Below, one piece after another: positions 43,951 through 52,194 of a stretch of 64,000 nt of DNA. Numbering within the stretch: position 1 is the stretch's first letter; each line of letters begins with the position of its first letter. This DNA is from Pseudomonadales bacterium (GTDB lineage: Bacteria > Pseudomonadota > Gammaproteobacteria > Pseudomonadales > Azotimanducaceae). The position numbers were made by a program, and so were the translations under genes. Location: positions 1-64,000 of the forward strand of contig JALZVT010000002.1 in assembly GCA_023300545.1 (NCBI GenBank), in the 5' to 3' direction. Under the pieces are notes generated by a model. The model was given only the letters and a program-made list of their open reading frames with translations. It had not been told where the DNA came from and made no database searches.

Positions 43951-44206
43951 AGTGGCTACTGGGCATCTGGGGTGCGAAGAAAGCTATGCTACTCGCTCGG
44001 TATCTGCATTTCTACAGATCCGTTTTTGCGATCATCGGACAGTCGCCATCACCCAAGCGGGATCGACAGCCTGCGAGCAGACCTACCTTGAAGAGCCCAG
44101 CTACAAAACTCAGTACAATTTTTTAGTCGGCACCGTTACCCCTACAATCTGAAACCGAGCAATTCCACAGTCCGCAAACAAACACAGCAACGAAGGAACT
44201 CCCTGC

Positions 44207-44797
44207 ATGAAAATCTACGGCGACAAGATTTCCGGTAACTGTTTGAAGGTGCTCTACACCGCTGACTATCTAAACTTGCCCTATGAGTGGGTGGATATCG
44301 ACATCAGCACCGGGGGCTCGCGCACCGCTGGCTTCCTCGCCAAAAACCCCCAAGGCCAGGTGCCTATTATTGAACTGGACGACGGCCGGGTGCTGGGTCA
44401 ATCAAATGCCATTATTCGCTATCTGGCTCATGACACGGCGTTGTTACCCACCGAACCTTTTGAGGCTGCCAAAGTCGACGAGGCGTTGTTCTGGGAGCAG
44501 TACTCCCACGAGCCCTACATCGCAGTCAGTCGCTTCCAGATGCTCTACGAAGGCAAGGCACCCAATGAGCGTGACAGCTGGCGCGTGGCGCGCGGCGAGT
44601 CTGCCCTGGAGCAGATGAACGCCCATCTGAGTAGCCGCGACTATTGGACAGACAGTGGTTTCAGCATTGCCGACATCGCCCTGCTGGCTTACACCCGGGT
44701 CAGTACAGAAGGTGGGTTTGACCTAAGCACGCGCCCGCATGTTCGCCGCTGGATCACTCAGTGCGAGAGGCTACTGCGTTTGTCTGCCGTTAAATAA
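44207..44797 (+). CDS. Glutathione S-transferase family protein
   Basis: A 196-aa GST. KISGNCLKVLYTADYL is the N-terminal active-site helix (Ser/Asn region), NPQGQVPIIELDDGRVLGQSNAIIRYLA the glutathione-binding segment with cis-Pro and the Gln-Ser-Asn pair, and YWTDSGFSIADIALLAYTRV the C-terminal N-capping box. It resembles bacterial GSTs that detoxify electrophiles. It ends 40 bp inside the convergent DUF2834 gene. Confidence 0.9.
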   Translation: MKIYGDKISGNCLKVLYTADYLNLPYEWVDIDISTGGSRTAGFLAKNPQGQVPIIELDDGRVLGQSNAIIRYLAHDTALLPTEPFEAAKVDEALFWEQYSHEPYIAVSRFQMLYEGKAPNERDSWRVARGESALEQMNAHLSSRDYWTDSGFSIADIALLAYTRVSTEGGFDLSTRPHVRRWITQCERLLRLSAVK

Positions 44798-45066
44798 AGG
44801 TACAGCGGTACCGCACACGACATACCAATCGTCAGATTGAGCAGCACATACATCCACAGCTTTGATTCACCACGCTCGTACAGATAGATCCAGAACACGA
44901 GGCTCGTGATCAACAGATCAGCCGTAAAGCCTCCCGCGGCGCCGTTCGCGAACAGCCCGCTGATAAAGGCGGGCAGATTGACGCCGTAGTCAGCAAAGAA
45001 GTCGAAAAAGAACAGATAGGGCACCACCGTGCCGATGATCGTCAGTAACAGATAGACGTTTTTCAT
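44758..45066 (-). CDS. DUF2834 membrane protein
   Basis: A 102-aa protein with three hydrophobic segments (YLLLTIIGTVVPYLFFFDFF, FTADLLITSLVFWIYLYERG, LWMYVLLNLTIGMSCAVPLYLYL). The FANGAAGGFTADLLITS pattern and final TIGxSxAxPLYLYL match DUF2834, of unknown function. ATG at 45066 gives the family's usual length. It lies downstream of the XRE regulator and membrane protein genes. Confidence 0.82.
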   Translation of the reverse strand: MKNVYLLLTIIGTVVPYLFFFDFFADYGVNLPAFISGLFANGAAGGFTADLLITSLVFWIYLYERGESKLWMYVLLNLTIGMSCAVPLYLYLTADKRSSLSH

Positions 45067-45100
45067 GGGGTCGTCTCCTTCCGAGCCGATAACGGCTGGT

Positions 45101-45334
45101 TTAGTGAGTGGTGTTGGACTCGTATTGAAAGACCGCATCCACCGTGGTGCCGAACACCAAGGCTATTTTAAATGCGACTTCTAGCGAGGGTGAGTACTTA
45201 CCTTTCTCGATCGCTATGATGGTTTGACGGGTGACGCCCACCCGCTCAGCCAGCACTTGCTGAGTCATTTCGTCACTCTCAAATCGCAATCGACGAATGT
45301 GATTGGTGAGGCTGGTTGGCTTGCTGCGCCCCAC
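45101..45334 (-). CDS. XRE-family HTH transcriptional regulator
   Basis: A 77-aa Cro/CI-type DNA-binding protein: [59 protein letters not shown] is a complete helix-turn-helix domain. Small stand-alone regulators like this occur beside predicted membrane proteins and repress their own operon. It lies between two membrane-protein genes. The palindrome at 45826-45841 upstream of the operon is a good operator candidate. Confidence 0.9.
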   Translation of the reverse strand: MGRSKPTSLTNHIRRLRFESDEMTQQVLAERVGVTRQTIIAIEKGKYSPSLEVAFKIALVFGTTVDAVFQYESNTTH

Positions 45335-45336
45335 CG

Positions 45337-45777
45337 TTAACGCCGATAGCCAAGCAGCGCGACACCAAAACGGGTGAGTTCTGCACTGACAAGACTGGCA
45401 AGAATCAGGTGTACTTCGAATAACGGCCAGCTGAACAGGGGCTCCCCACCGGCCGCAACGCTGCGGGTGCTTAACAGGTGCGCAACCAAGGCCAAGAGCA
45501 CGCCCAGCGCAAACACGCCGTAAGCCACTCGCGCCGCACGGGCTGCAATGGCCTCATCGCGCTCATCCATCGGCTCGCGCCGGCGGCGATTGCCAAGCAC
45601 AAACACCAGTTCGATGCCGATCAACACCCCAGCGATTATCAGCAGTAACAACATTAGCCCGTCCGCGGTTAGCGGCGAACCCACAACAACACCGCGGAAC
45701 ACCAACGCAAAATACAGCGTATCGACCAGCGCCACTGCCAGCAGAGACACCCACAGACTTCGTTCGCGATACCCCAT
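45337..45777 (-). CDS. Predicted membrane protein (DUF2178-like) co-transcribed with an XRE regulator
   Basis: A 146-aa polytopic protein starting [27 protein letters not shown] (GGAGA upstream). Four hydrophobic segments surround a cytoplasmic [26 protein letters not shown] stretch; the MDERDE motif recurs in membrane proteins paired with small XRE regulators. Function is unknown. It is the first gene in the unit, 2 bp before the regulator's start. Confidence 0.78.
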   Translation of the reverse strand: MGYRERSLWVSLLAVALVDTLYFALVFRGVVVGSPLTADGLMLLLLIIAGVLIGIELVFVLGNRRRREPMDERDEAIAARAARVAYGVFALGVLLALVAHLLSTRSVAAGGEPLFSWPLFEVHLILASLVSAELTRFGVALLGYRR

Positions 45778-45825
45778 GCAGTCTCCTGTTGGTTCGGCCA
45801 AGTCAATTTTCTATCCAGGGTCAAT

Positions 45826-45841
45826 GTATATAATTATATAC
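45826..45841. promoter_or_regulatory. Palindromic operator candidate upstream of the XRE operon
   Basis: A perfect 16-bp palindrome GTATATAATTATATAC contains TATAAT on either strand and lies 49 bp upstream of the membrane-protein start. A repressor bound here would block the -10 element, so it could mediate autoregulation by the XRE protein. Confidence 0.55.
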
Positions 45842-45952
45842 TTTGAGTAAAGAATTTTAGACCAACACAAGCAGCAGATCCGACTGGACTTCCTACAACC
45901 ATTGCTGGTCGGACTACCCTAGATCGCTTACACCAGACCCGGCGGGGCCTTT

Positions 45953-46005
45953 CCGGCTAGGCGCTACGCCCGTCTCAAGCCGGGGTCAGAATTAATTCTG
46001 ACCCC
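45953..46005. repeat. Nested REP-like palindromes
   Basis: CCGGCT (45953-45958) pairs with AGCCGG (45978-45983) and encloses GGCG-CTA-CGCC. Directly beyond it, 45982-46005 form a perfect 24-bp palindrome with arms GGGGTCAGA and TCTGACCCC. Such compact nested palindromes are typical of dispersed extragenic repeats and also fit a terminator after the M48 gene (minus strand). I cannot test copy number here. Confidence 0.6.
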
Positions 46006-46022
46006 TCCGTTCCGCTCAATCG

Positions 46023-47234
46023 CTAATCTGGCTCAACGTCCGCTTCAAGACTGGTGCAGACAAAGCTGTGTGCAATGCCAAGGCCGTCAGCAATGCGCTC
46101 GAGCACGTCAATCTCTTCATCCGCTGCATCGCCTTCAGCGCGCGCTACCAGACAAAGATCACGCAGCACTTGCATGGCTTGCGGCAAACTTGCCAGCTCT
46201 TTTACGGTTTCAATTCGCTCATCGAGGTCACGATCAAGCGCATCAAGATCCAGCCCGTCAGAAAATGCGCCCTTACCAAAGAATTTTTCGAACAACGCAA
46301 CTTCTTCTTCGCTAATCCCTTCGTGCGCATTGGCAACCACCAGCGCACCTGCGAACAGCAGGCGGCGCATGGCTTCGGCAGTGTCAGTGCGGCCCTCGAG
46401 GTAGCTGGGCTCCATCAAACTCATCAAGCCCGTTACGCCCACTTCCAGATCAACGGGCTTGGTGCCGTCTTTCTTCATGAACGAAGACTCATCAAACAGC
46501 TTTAGCGCACGAACACGCAGTGGGCTGAACGGATGGGTAGAAAACCAGTCTTCCTTTGGCGCGCCTTGGCCGGGCTCTGCGTCTTCAAGTTGCATCTCGT
46601 CAACCTGCTTAAGAAAATCTTCCATATTGAATTTTATGGTTTTTGACGACAGACCCGATGCGAGTTTAAACAGCGCGCTCGCAACACCATGCATGTCTTG
46701 CGCGCAGTGAGCGCCAGCGCGGTCGGCAGAGATTTCTGCGTAGCGTGACCAGGTGAACAGCTGCATCGCGAGTCTAGGGTCTGGGCGTGTTTCACCACGA
46801 AGTATGTAACCGATCGGAATGTCGTGATGCTCATAAACGTGGTGACCTAATTCATGACCCATCACAAAGCGCAGTTCCGAATCGGTGAACGCCTCCAACA
46901 GGCTCGATGCAAACATCACAAACAATCGGCCGTCTTGAGGCTTAAAGCACATAGCGTTGTATTGCGGGCTGGCAAAAACGTAGAGCTCAAGAGGAATATC
47001 CATACCCAACTTTTCGACACAGCTGTCGGCCATCTTATGCAGGTCAGGCGCCATCCGCTGACTCAGGCGCACCGACGTGGCGAGCAGCCGACGTCGGACA
47101 CCGCTAGGGGTTTTCTCTTCCATGCGGGTGATCTGTTCGTTCACCTTTTTGACCGTACGATCTTTCAGCAACAGCTCGCTGAGATCTCGATCGTTAACGC
47201 AACGGATAAGATCGGCTTCGGTGGAAATAGACAT
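46023..47234 (-). CDS. M48-family metallopeptidase with TerB-like C-terminal domain
   Basis: A 403-aa protein. RFVMGHELGHHVYEHHDIPIG carries the zinc motif HExxH, and SRYAEISADRAGAHCAQ provides the Glu and Asp that complete the M48 active site. From about residue 270 an acidic helical domain (EGISEEEVALFEKFFG..., EGDAADEEIDVLERIADGLG) resembles TerB/tellurite-resistance-like domains. There is no signal peptide or membrane helix, so it is probably cytoplasmic. ATG at 47234 fits the conserved start. Confidence 0.85.
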   Translation of the reverse strand: MSISTEADLIRCVNDRDLSELLLKDRTVKKVNEQITRMEEKTPSGVRRRLLATSVRLSQRMAPDLHKMADSCVEKLGMDIPLELYVFASPQYNAMCFKPQDGRLFVMFASSLLEAFTDSELRFVMGHELGHHVYEHHDIPIGYILRGETRPDPRLAMQLFTWSRYAEISADRAGAHCAQDMHGVASALFKLASGLSSKTIKFNMEDFLKQVDEMQLEDAEPGQGAPKEDWFSTHPFSPLRVRALKLFDESSFMKKDGTKPVDLEVGVTGLMSLMEPSYLEGRTDTAEAMRRLLFAGALVVANAHEGISEEEVALFEKFFGKGAFSDGLDLDALDRDLDERIETVKELASLPQAMQVLRDLCLVARAEGDAADEEIDVLERIADGLGIAHSFVCTSLEADVEPD

Positions 47235-47310
47235 GCACAAACTCCTGAATGCTCGCAAAATTCAGAACAGATAATACCGGGTTAGCGCCGCCGGGGCGCG
47301 GCTGTCGAAA

Positions 47311-47691
47311 TCAGTGACCAAAGCCTCCTCCAAAGACATTAAGAAAGGCCTTGTCGAGAGGCGCCAGCGCCAAACCCTGTGCTTCTTCAGGCAGATACCA
47401 GCCTAACGCTGCATGCTCGACCGCAATCGGCGCGCCATCGGAGTGCACAATCATAAAGTGCAATTCGAGGTTGCGCGGTCGATCGCGCTGCACCCCAAGC
47501 ACCTCGCCCACCTCGACATCACGCAACACCAGCTCTTCATCAAGCTCCCGCGCTAGGGCCGCTGCCAAAGATTCGCCCGCATCGACCTTGCCGCCGGGAA
47601 ACTCCCACAGACCAGCGTGCGCCTTGCCAGTTGGCCGCTGGGCCAGCAAATAGCGCCCACGCCGCTCAATGACAGCGGCCACCACACACAA
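47311..47691 (-). CDS. MutT-like Nudix pyrophosphatase
   Basis: A 126-aa Nudix protein with an intact box GGKVDAGESLAAALARELDEELV near residue 34. RYLLAQRPTGKAHAGLWEFPGGKVD is the MutT signature, suggesting cleavage of 8-oxo-dGTP or another damaged nucleotide. The start is TTG at 47691 since no upstream ATG is in frame; GTG codons two and three residues later are alternatives. It stands between the M48 gene and the divergent glycerophosphodiesterase gene. Confidence 0.9.
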   Translation of the reverse strand: MCVVAAVIERRGRYLLAQRPTGKAHAGLWEFPGGKVDAGESLAAALARELDEELVLRDVEVGEVLGVQRDRPRNLELHFMIVHSDGAPIAVEHAALGWYLPEEAQGLALAPLDKAFLNVFGGGFGH

Positions 47692-47764
47692 TGGGCCGTC
47701 GAGATGAGGTGTTATGGGAATGGTAGCGATAGCGGTTAGCCGTTTAATCTTCTAGCCTGTCTCT

Positions 47765-49033
47765 ATGATAACCGCTTCAAAACTATTGCTTAAGCCCTTT
47801 GGCCTTGCCGTCACCACTGCCCTGTCTCTAACCGCGGGGTTTCTGAGCGCCTGCACGCCAGTGGCAACAGCACCCGAGGCGCTAGCGCTCACGCCACAAC
47901 CTCCGTTCCTGATCATTGCTCACCGCGGCGCCAGCGGTTATCGGCCGGAACACACACTAGCGGCCTATCAGCTCGCCATCGATCAGGGCGCTGACTTTAT
48001 CGAACCTGACCTGGTCCCCACTCGCGATGGTCACCTGATAGCGCGTCATGAAAATGCACTCGCGGTTGTCGAATTGACCAAGGCCGGCGAGTTGCCCAGC
48101 AACGGCAGCTGGGTTGTTCGCTCGGCCACCACAGACGTCGCCGAACGGGCAGAATTCGCCCACTTGCTGACCGTGCGAGAGATCGACGGCCGCCGTGTTG
48201 GCGGCTGGTTCAGTGAAGACTTCACATTGGCACAAATCAAAACCCTACGAGCGCGAGAACGCATTCCAACATTGCGGCCAGCTAATACGAATTATCTCGA
48301 CGAATCGATTCCTAGCCTGCAGGACGTGCTGGCACTGACTCGCCAACCCGGCAACAGGCGTATCGGGCTGTACCCGGAGTTAAAACACCCCACCCACTTT
48401 CGTTATGGCCGCAGAGCCGGTGAGCACTCACTGCTCAACATCGACACCGCACAACTGCTGGTTGACGCACTGCAAGGCTCTGACTTCGCCCAGCGGCTAT
48501 TTATTCAGTGTTTTGAGGTCGAGACGTTGCGTCGCCTACGCCACCAACTTCTACCTAAGGCGCAGTTAACGGGAGTGGAGGTAAAGCTGGTGCAGCTGTT
48601 TGGACCGATGCACGTGCCACCCGCAGATGTGGCTTACCACCAGCATGCGGCGACCTTTGCACAGGTGTACGGGCCACTGGCCGAACCCTTGTCGCAAACG
48701 CCAAGCTACGCAGGCCTGGCCGATGTTCTGCCAATCATTGCCGCAGACTACGCCAACGGCGTCGGTCCGCGCAAAGGCGACGCCAAGCGACTGGCCAAAA
48801 CCAGCAGAGCTTTAAACCTCGAACTGCACCCTTACACGGTCAGAGCCGAGGCGTTCTTTCTGTCGCCGTTGCGCGGCGCGCTGGCCGACAGCGTCGCTGG
48901 TGAATTGGCTGCGCTGCAACAACTCGGCGCTACGGGAGTTTTCATCGACCAGCCAGATCTTGCGGTTAGCTGGCGAGCGGCCGCCGCCCGACAAACTGCG
49001 CCAGCGCCATCAGTCGATCGTCAGGATCAGTGA
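47765..49033 (+). CDS. Glycerophosphodiester phosphodiesterase, lipoprotein
   Basis: A 422-aa GDPD enzyme. A lipoprotein signal (LTAGFLSACTPV, Cys near residue 30) precedes the TIM-barrel catalytic motifs: IIAHRGASGYRPEHTLAAYQLAIDQGADFIEPDLVPTRDGHLIARHE carries the two His, the Glu and the metal ligands. It converts glycerophosphodiesters to glycerol-3-phosphate in the periplasm, supplying phosphorus and carbon. Its 3' end overlaps the convergent methyltransferase gene by 68 bp. Confidence 0.92.
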   Translation: MITASKLLLKPFGLAVTTALSLTAGFLSACTPVATAPEALALTPQPPFLIIAHRGASGYRPEHTLAAYQLAIDQGADFIEPDLVPTRDGHLIARHENALAVVELTKAGELPSNGSWVVRSATTDVAERAEFAHLLTVREIDGRRVGGWFSEDFTLAQIKTLRARERIPTLRPANTNYLDESIPSLQDVLALTRQPGNRRIGLYPELKHPTHFRYGRRAGEHSLLNIDTAQLLVDALQGSDFAQRLFIQCFEVETLRRLRHQLLPKAQLTGVEVKLVQLFGPMHVPPADVAYHQHAATFAQVYGPLAEPLSQTPSYAGLADVLPIIAADYANGVGPRKGDAKRLAKTSRALNLELHPYTVRAEAFFLSPLRGALADSVAGELAALQQLGATGVFIDQPDLAVSWRAAAARQTAPAPSVDRQDQ

Positions 49034-49559
49034 TTTGAGCCTCACAGGAATGCAACACCTCCAGTGACTCGCAGGCCGCCGCTAACTCGCCGGGCGCCAG
49101 CCGAAAGCGCTCACTACCCGGGCCACCCACAGCAGCCGTAAACAGCTCACCACCAAGATGAGCTTCAACCACCAGCACGCCACCAGGCGCTAGCTGCTCC
49201 AGAAGCGAGCTCACCAGCGCGGTATCAGCGTAACGAATCAAGGTGATCAATTCGTAGGGCGGCCCCGCGGGTAAGGGCTGATCCAAATCGTGCTCATGCC
49301 AGTTGATTGCAAGTCCTGCTGCTTCTGCCCGCTGGGCGGCACGCGCAAGGGCTTCGCTGGAGATATCTACCCCATCAACAGCAAACCCACATTCAGCAAG
49401 ATAAAGCGCGTTGCGACCGGCACCACAGGCAACGTCAAGAGCTCGCCCTCGCGGCGCCGCGTCTGCCCAGCTCGCAAGCAACACAGCAGGATGACTGCGT
49501 TCGCCATAAGCGCCCTCAGCGTAGCGCGCGTTCCAGCGCTCTCGATCTCGTTCACTCAT
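48966..49559 (-). CDS. SAM-dependent methyltransferase (TehB/thiopurine-type)
   Basis: A 197-aa class I methyltransferase. ERDRERWNARYAEGAYGE is the N-terminal signature, RALDVACGAGRNALYLAECGFAVDGVDIS motif I, and HEHDLDQPLP motif II. It resembles TehB or small methyltransferases that modify thiols or metalloids; the substrate is unknown. It overlaps the end of the GDPD gene. Confidence 0.85.
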   Translation of the reverse strand: MSERDRERWNARYAEGAYGERSHPAVLLASWADAAPRGRALDVACGAGRNALYLAECGFAVDGVDISSEALARAAQRAEAAGLAINWHEHDLDQPLPAGPPYELITLIRYADTALVSSLLEQLAPGGVLVVEAHLGGELFTAAVGGPGSERFRLAPGELAAACESLEVLHSCEAQITDPDDRLMALAQFVGRRPLAS

Positions 49560-49708
49560 CGTATTGCGTCACTATCTGTTCAACTCTTAGCCTTTGCGCA
49601 GCCTCGAAGGCGGCGACTGTTGCATTCACAGGCCACGGCGGCATCATTGCAAACCTCTGCCGTCAAACCAACTTAAAGACCCAAACAACTACAGAAGAGC
49701 GTGTAACC

Positions 49709-50692
49709 GTGCCGTTGGATAGAGATACCGCTGATATGCTTCGCCAGCTCGAACTAGCTGGCATGCCAGAACTGAGCGAACTGTCGCCTATTGCGGCTCG
49801 CGGTCTGTCTTTTGCCGCCCCGCCGGATGAGCCTGTGCCCGTAGCCAGCGCCATCGACCGACTGATTAAGGCCCACGAACTGCCCGGCAGCAATGATCCG
49901 AGCATAGCCTCAGAGTTTCTTGGTCCCACCAAAAACTATCCAGATATTCCAGTACGCATCTACCGGCCGCTGGTACCCACCGGCAAAGGGGCACTCGTGT
50001 ATTTCCATGGCGGTGGCTGGATCTTGGGCGACCTAGACAGCCACGACGACATCTGCAGACGACTGGCGGGTGGCGCCGGCATCACCGTGATCTCTGTCGA
50101 CTATCGACTGGCACCCGAAACACCCTTTCCGGGCCCACTTAAAGATTGCTACGCGGCAACTCGATGGGCGGCACACAACGCTGCTGAACTCGACATCGAC
50201 CCCCACCGAATTGCCGTTGGCGGAGACAGTGCCGGCGGCAACCTTGCGGCGGCCGTTGCCTTGCTTGCACGCGACGAGTCCTGGCCTACCATTCGTTTTC
50301 AACTGCTGATCTACCCCGTCACCGACGCTCGGTTCGACACCCCGTCATACCGCGACAACGCCCAGGGCTATCTACTGACTCGACAAAGCATGAAGTGGTT
50401 CTGGAATCACTACGTACCCAACGAAGACGATCGAACGCTCGCTTACGCCTCTCCCCTGCGTGCTGACTACTACGGCGCACTGCCCGAAGCTCTGGTACAA
50501 ACGGCGGAGTACGACCCGTTACGTGATGAAGGCGAGGCCTACGCAAACGCGATGCTCAGCGCTGGGGTAACGGTTAAACACACTCGCTACACCGGGCTGA
50601 TTCACGGCTTTTTTGGCATGTCTGAAACAGTGGCCGCAAGTAGGGCGGCCATTCGCGAAGCCACCGCGGCATTACATAACGCGCTGTCCTAA
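49709..50692 (+). CDS. Alpha/beta hydrolase, hormone-sensitive lipase family
   Basis: A 327-aa HSL-type esterase. VYFHGGGWILGD is the oxyanion motif, GGDSAGGNLAAAV the nucleophile elbow, EYDPLRDEGEAYA the catalytic Asp and GLIHGFFGM the catalytic His. It hydrolyses short to medium acyl esters in the cytoplasm. GTG at 49709 (VPLDRDTADMLRQLE) is chosen with AGAAGAG upstream; the upstream 130 residues of the open frame lie opposite the methyltransferase and look non-coding. Confidence 0.9.
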   Translation: MPLDRDTADMLRQLELAGMPELSELSPIAARGLSFAAPPDEPVPVASAIDRLIKAHELPGSNDPSIASEFLGPTKNYPDIPVRIYRPLVPTGKGALVYFHGGGWILGDLDSHDDICRRLAGGAGITVISVDYRLAPETPFPGPLKDCYAATRWAAHNAAELDIDPHRIAVGGDSAGGNLAAAVALLARDESWPTIRFQLLIYPVTDARFDTPSYRDNAQGYLLTRQSMKWFWNHYVPNEDDRTLAYASPLRADYYGALPEALVQTAEYDPLRDEGEAYANAMLSAGVTVKHTRYTGLIHGFFGMSETVAASRAAIREATAALHNALS

Positions 50693-50697
50693 CTCTG

Positions 50698-51552
50698 GTG
50701 GCAAACCACAGTTTCTGGAGCGATCCGCCTTGGGCTAACGGCCTCGGTGGATACCAGATGGGACTAACACCATTTGAGTTAAAGCATTGGTGTGCACGCC
50801 CCATCGATCCCCACGAACTCAGCGCAAAGCTCAGTCTCCTGCAGCACAACTACGCAGAGGTTGTGCAAGCCACACCCGGCTCTACTGACGCGCAGAACCT
50901 GCTGCAGGAACACATTGGCGCGATACATCCTGAATCGAATGCCCACAGAGCATTCGGTCAACTCCCAAGTGCCGCCAAGAATCGTCCGCTGCTAATAGCA
51001 GCGCTCAGCGTGCCGGAAGACCTCTGCCTGCTGCAGCGTGGCAACAACGGGTACACCCTTATCGCTGGCTGCGTTACCGCTCCGTCGTATTGGCGTTTAA
51101 GTGATAAGTTAGGCAAAGACTTAGCTGCCGTGCACAACAACGTCCCAGGCCTGAATGATGCGCTGGGACAACGTATGGCTGACTTTTTTGAACGCCTCCC
51201 TCTAGAGCGTTGCCTGCTCAGACGTAACTGGTTTTTCCACGGCTCAAGCGAACGGTTTCAACCCCAACCAGAGCACAGAACCCGCATAACGGATGCCACT
51301 GTTGCGGCCAAACTGACGCTGCGCAGTGAAACCCAAACCTTAAGACGCTTGAGCGATGACGTTATCGCTTTCACGATTGCCGTTGATTGCTATCCATTGC
51401 AAGAAATCGAGAGTTATCCGGCAGCAGCGCGCGCACTGCATCGCGCGCTTCTGAGTCGCGTAGCGCCGGAGCAGCTTGCAGCCAGTCAGAGTTATTACGA
51501 AACAGGCGTACTCGCCTTTCTAGAACGCTGCTTCCCTGTCGACTCTGCGTAA
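50698..51552 (+). CDS. Haem-dependent oxidative N-demethylase-family protein (DUF3445)
   Basis: A 284-aa DUF3445 protein. QMGLTPFELKHWCARPIDPHELSAKLSLLQHNYAEVV and LERCLLRRNWFFHGSSERFQP with RSETQTLRRLSDDVIAFTIAVDCYPL match the family of the alpha subunit of a haem-dependent dimethylamine demethylase. A stand-alone copy may be an unrelated oxidase. GTG at 50698 begins just 6 bp after the esterase stop, suggesting an operon; ATG at 50758 is possible but would remove conserved residues. Confidence 0.78.
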   Translation: MANHSFWSDPPWANGLGGYQMGLTPFELKHWCARPIDPHELSAKLSLLQHNYAEVVQATPGSTDAQNLLQEHIGAIHPESNAHRAFGQLPSAAKNRPLLIAALSVPEDLCLLQRGNNGYTLIAGCVTAPSYWRLSDKLGKDLAAVHNNVPGLNDALGQRMADFFERLPLERCLLRRNWFFHGSSERFQPQPEHRTRITDATVAAKLTLRSETQTLRRLSDDVIAFTIAVDCYPLQEIESYPAAARALHRALLSRVAPEQLAASQSYYETGVLAFLERCFPVDSA

Positions 51553-51602
51553 ACTCTCACAACACTAACTGACAATAACGACTGCTGACTGGGCCAGCAG
51601 CC

Positions 51603-52112
51603 ATGCACACTTCTCCCATGAAAACCCACCAGCAAATTCTTTACCGCTTAGCCTGCTTTGTCACTAGTGCAGCCGTGATACTGCTGGTCAGCGAGGGAGA
51701 TTCTTTCGCTAGTGCACCCGCTAATGGCACCACAGTCTTTCGTTGCATCGATATCAGTGGGGTAGTGAGCTTCGCTGATGCCCCCTGCAAACACAGCGCC
51801 TCAACTCGCCTGCGCATCGAACATTCAATGATCCAGAGTGCGCCCATCAGCATGGGCGAGCAACAACGCTTGCGAGCATTGGAACAACGACTAAAAACCA
51901 GTCGCGCTGCCCGAAAATCAAACAATCTGAGCGACCATAAACACAAACTGGCAGCTGCCCAGGCGAGCAAAGAACGCTGCCATCAAGCGACACTCGGGCT
52001 TGAAGAAATTCGCTCGCGCAAGCGCCACGGCTACCCGGCAAGCCAGGCACAGCGCATCGACAACGAAGAACAGGCGTTGCGAAACGAAATCAGCACCTAT
52101 TGCCCGAAGTAA
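51603..52112 (+). CDS. Exported DUF4124-like hypothetical protein
   Basis: A 169-aa protein with a signal peptide (LACFVTSAAVILLVSEGDSFA). NGTTVFRCIDISGVVSFADAPC is the DUF4124-type domain with two cysteines. The rest is basic and helical (EQQRLRALEQRLKTSRAARKSN..., CHQATLGLEEIRSRKRHGYP). Such proteins are common in gammaproteobacterial envelopes; function unknown. Confidence 0.75.
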   Translation: MHTSPMKTHQQILYRLACFVTSAAVILLVSEGDSFASAPANGTTVFRCIDISGVVSFADAPCKHSASTRLRIEHSMIQSAPISMGEQQRLRALEQRLKTSRAARKSNNLSDHKHKLAAAQASKERCHQATLGLEEIRSRKRHGYPASQAQRIDNEEQALRNEISTYCPK

Positions 52113-52194
52113 ATTCCAGGGGCCAATTCGCACCACCATCGTTAGTCAATTTGCAGTAGGCTCAATGGTTCGCGATATTGCCTGAGGACTCCTG

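Noticed and set aside
43571-44152. 193-aa plus-strand frame
   Set aside because: It lies opposite the small metal-binding-type protein and the receptor start, has no family resemblance, and its Cys/Arg-rich composition is that of an antisense frame.
43951-44206. Zur box upstream of the metal-type TonB unit
   Set aside because: I searched for a GTTATAnnATAAC-like palindrome on both strands and found none, so zinc regulation is not claimed.
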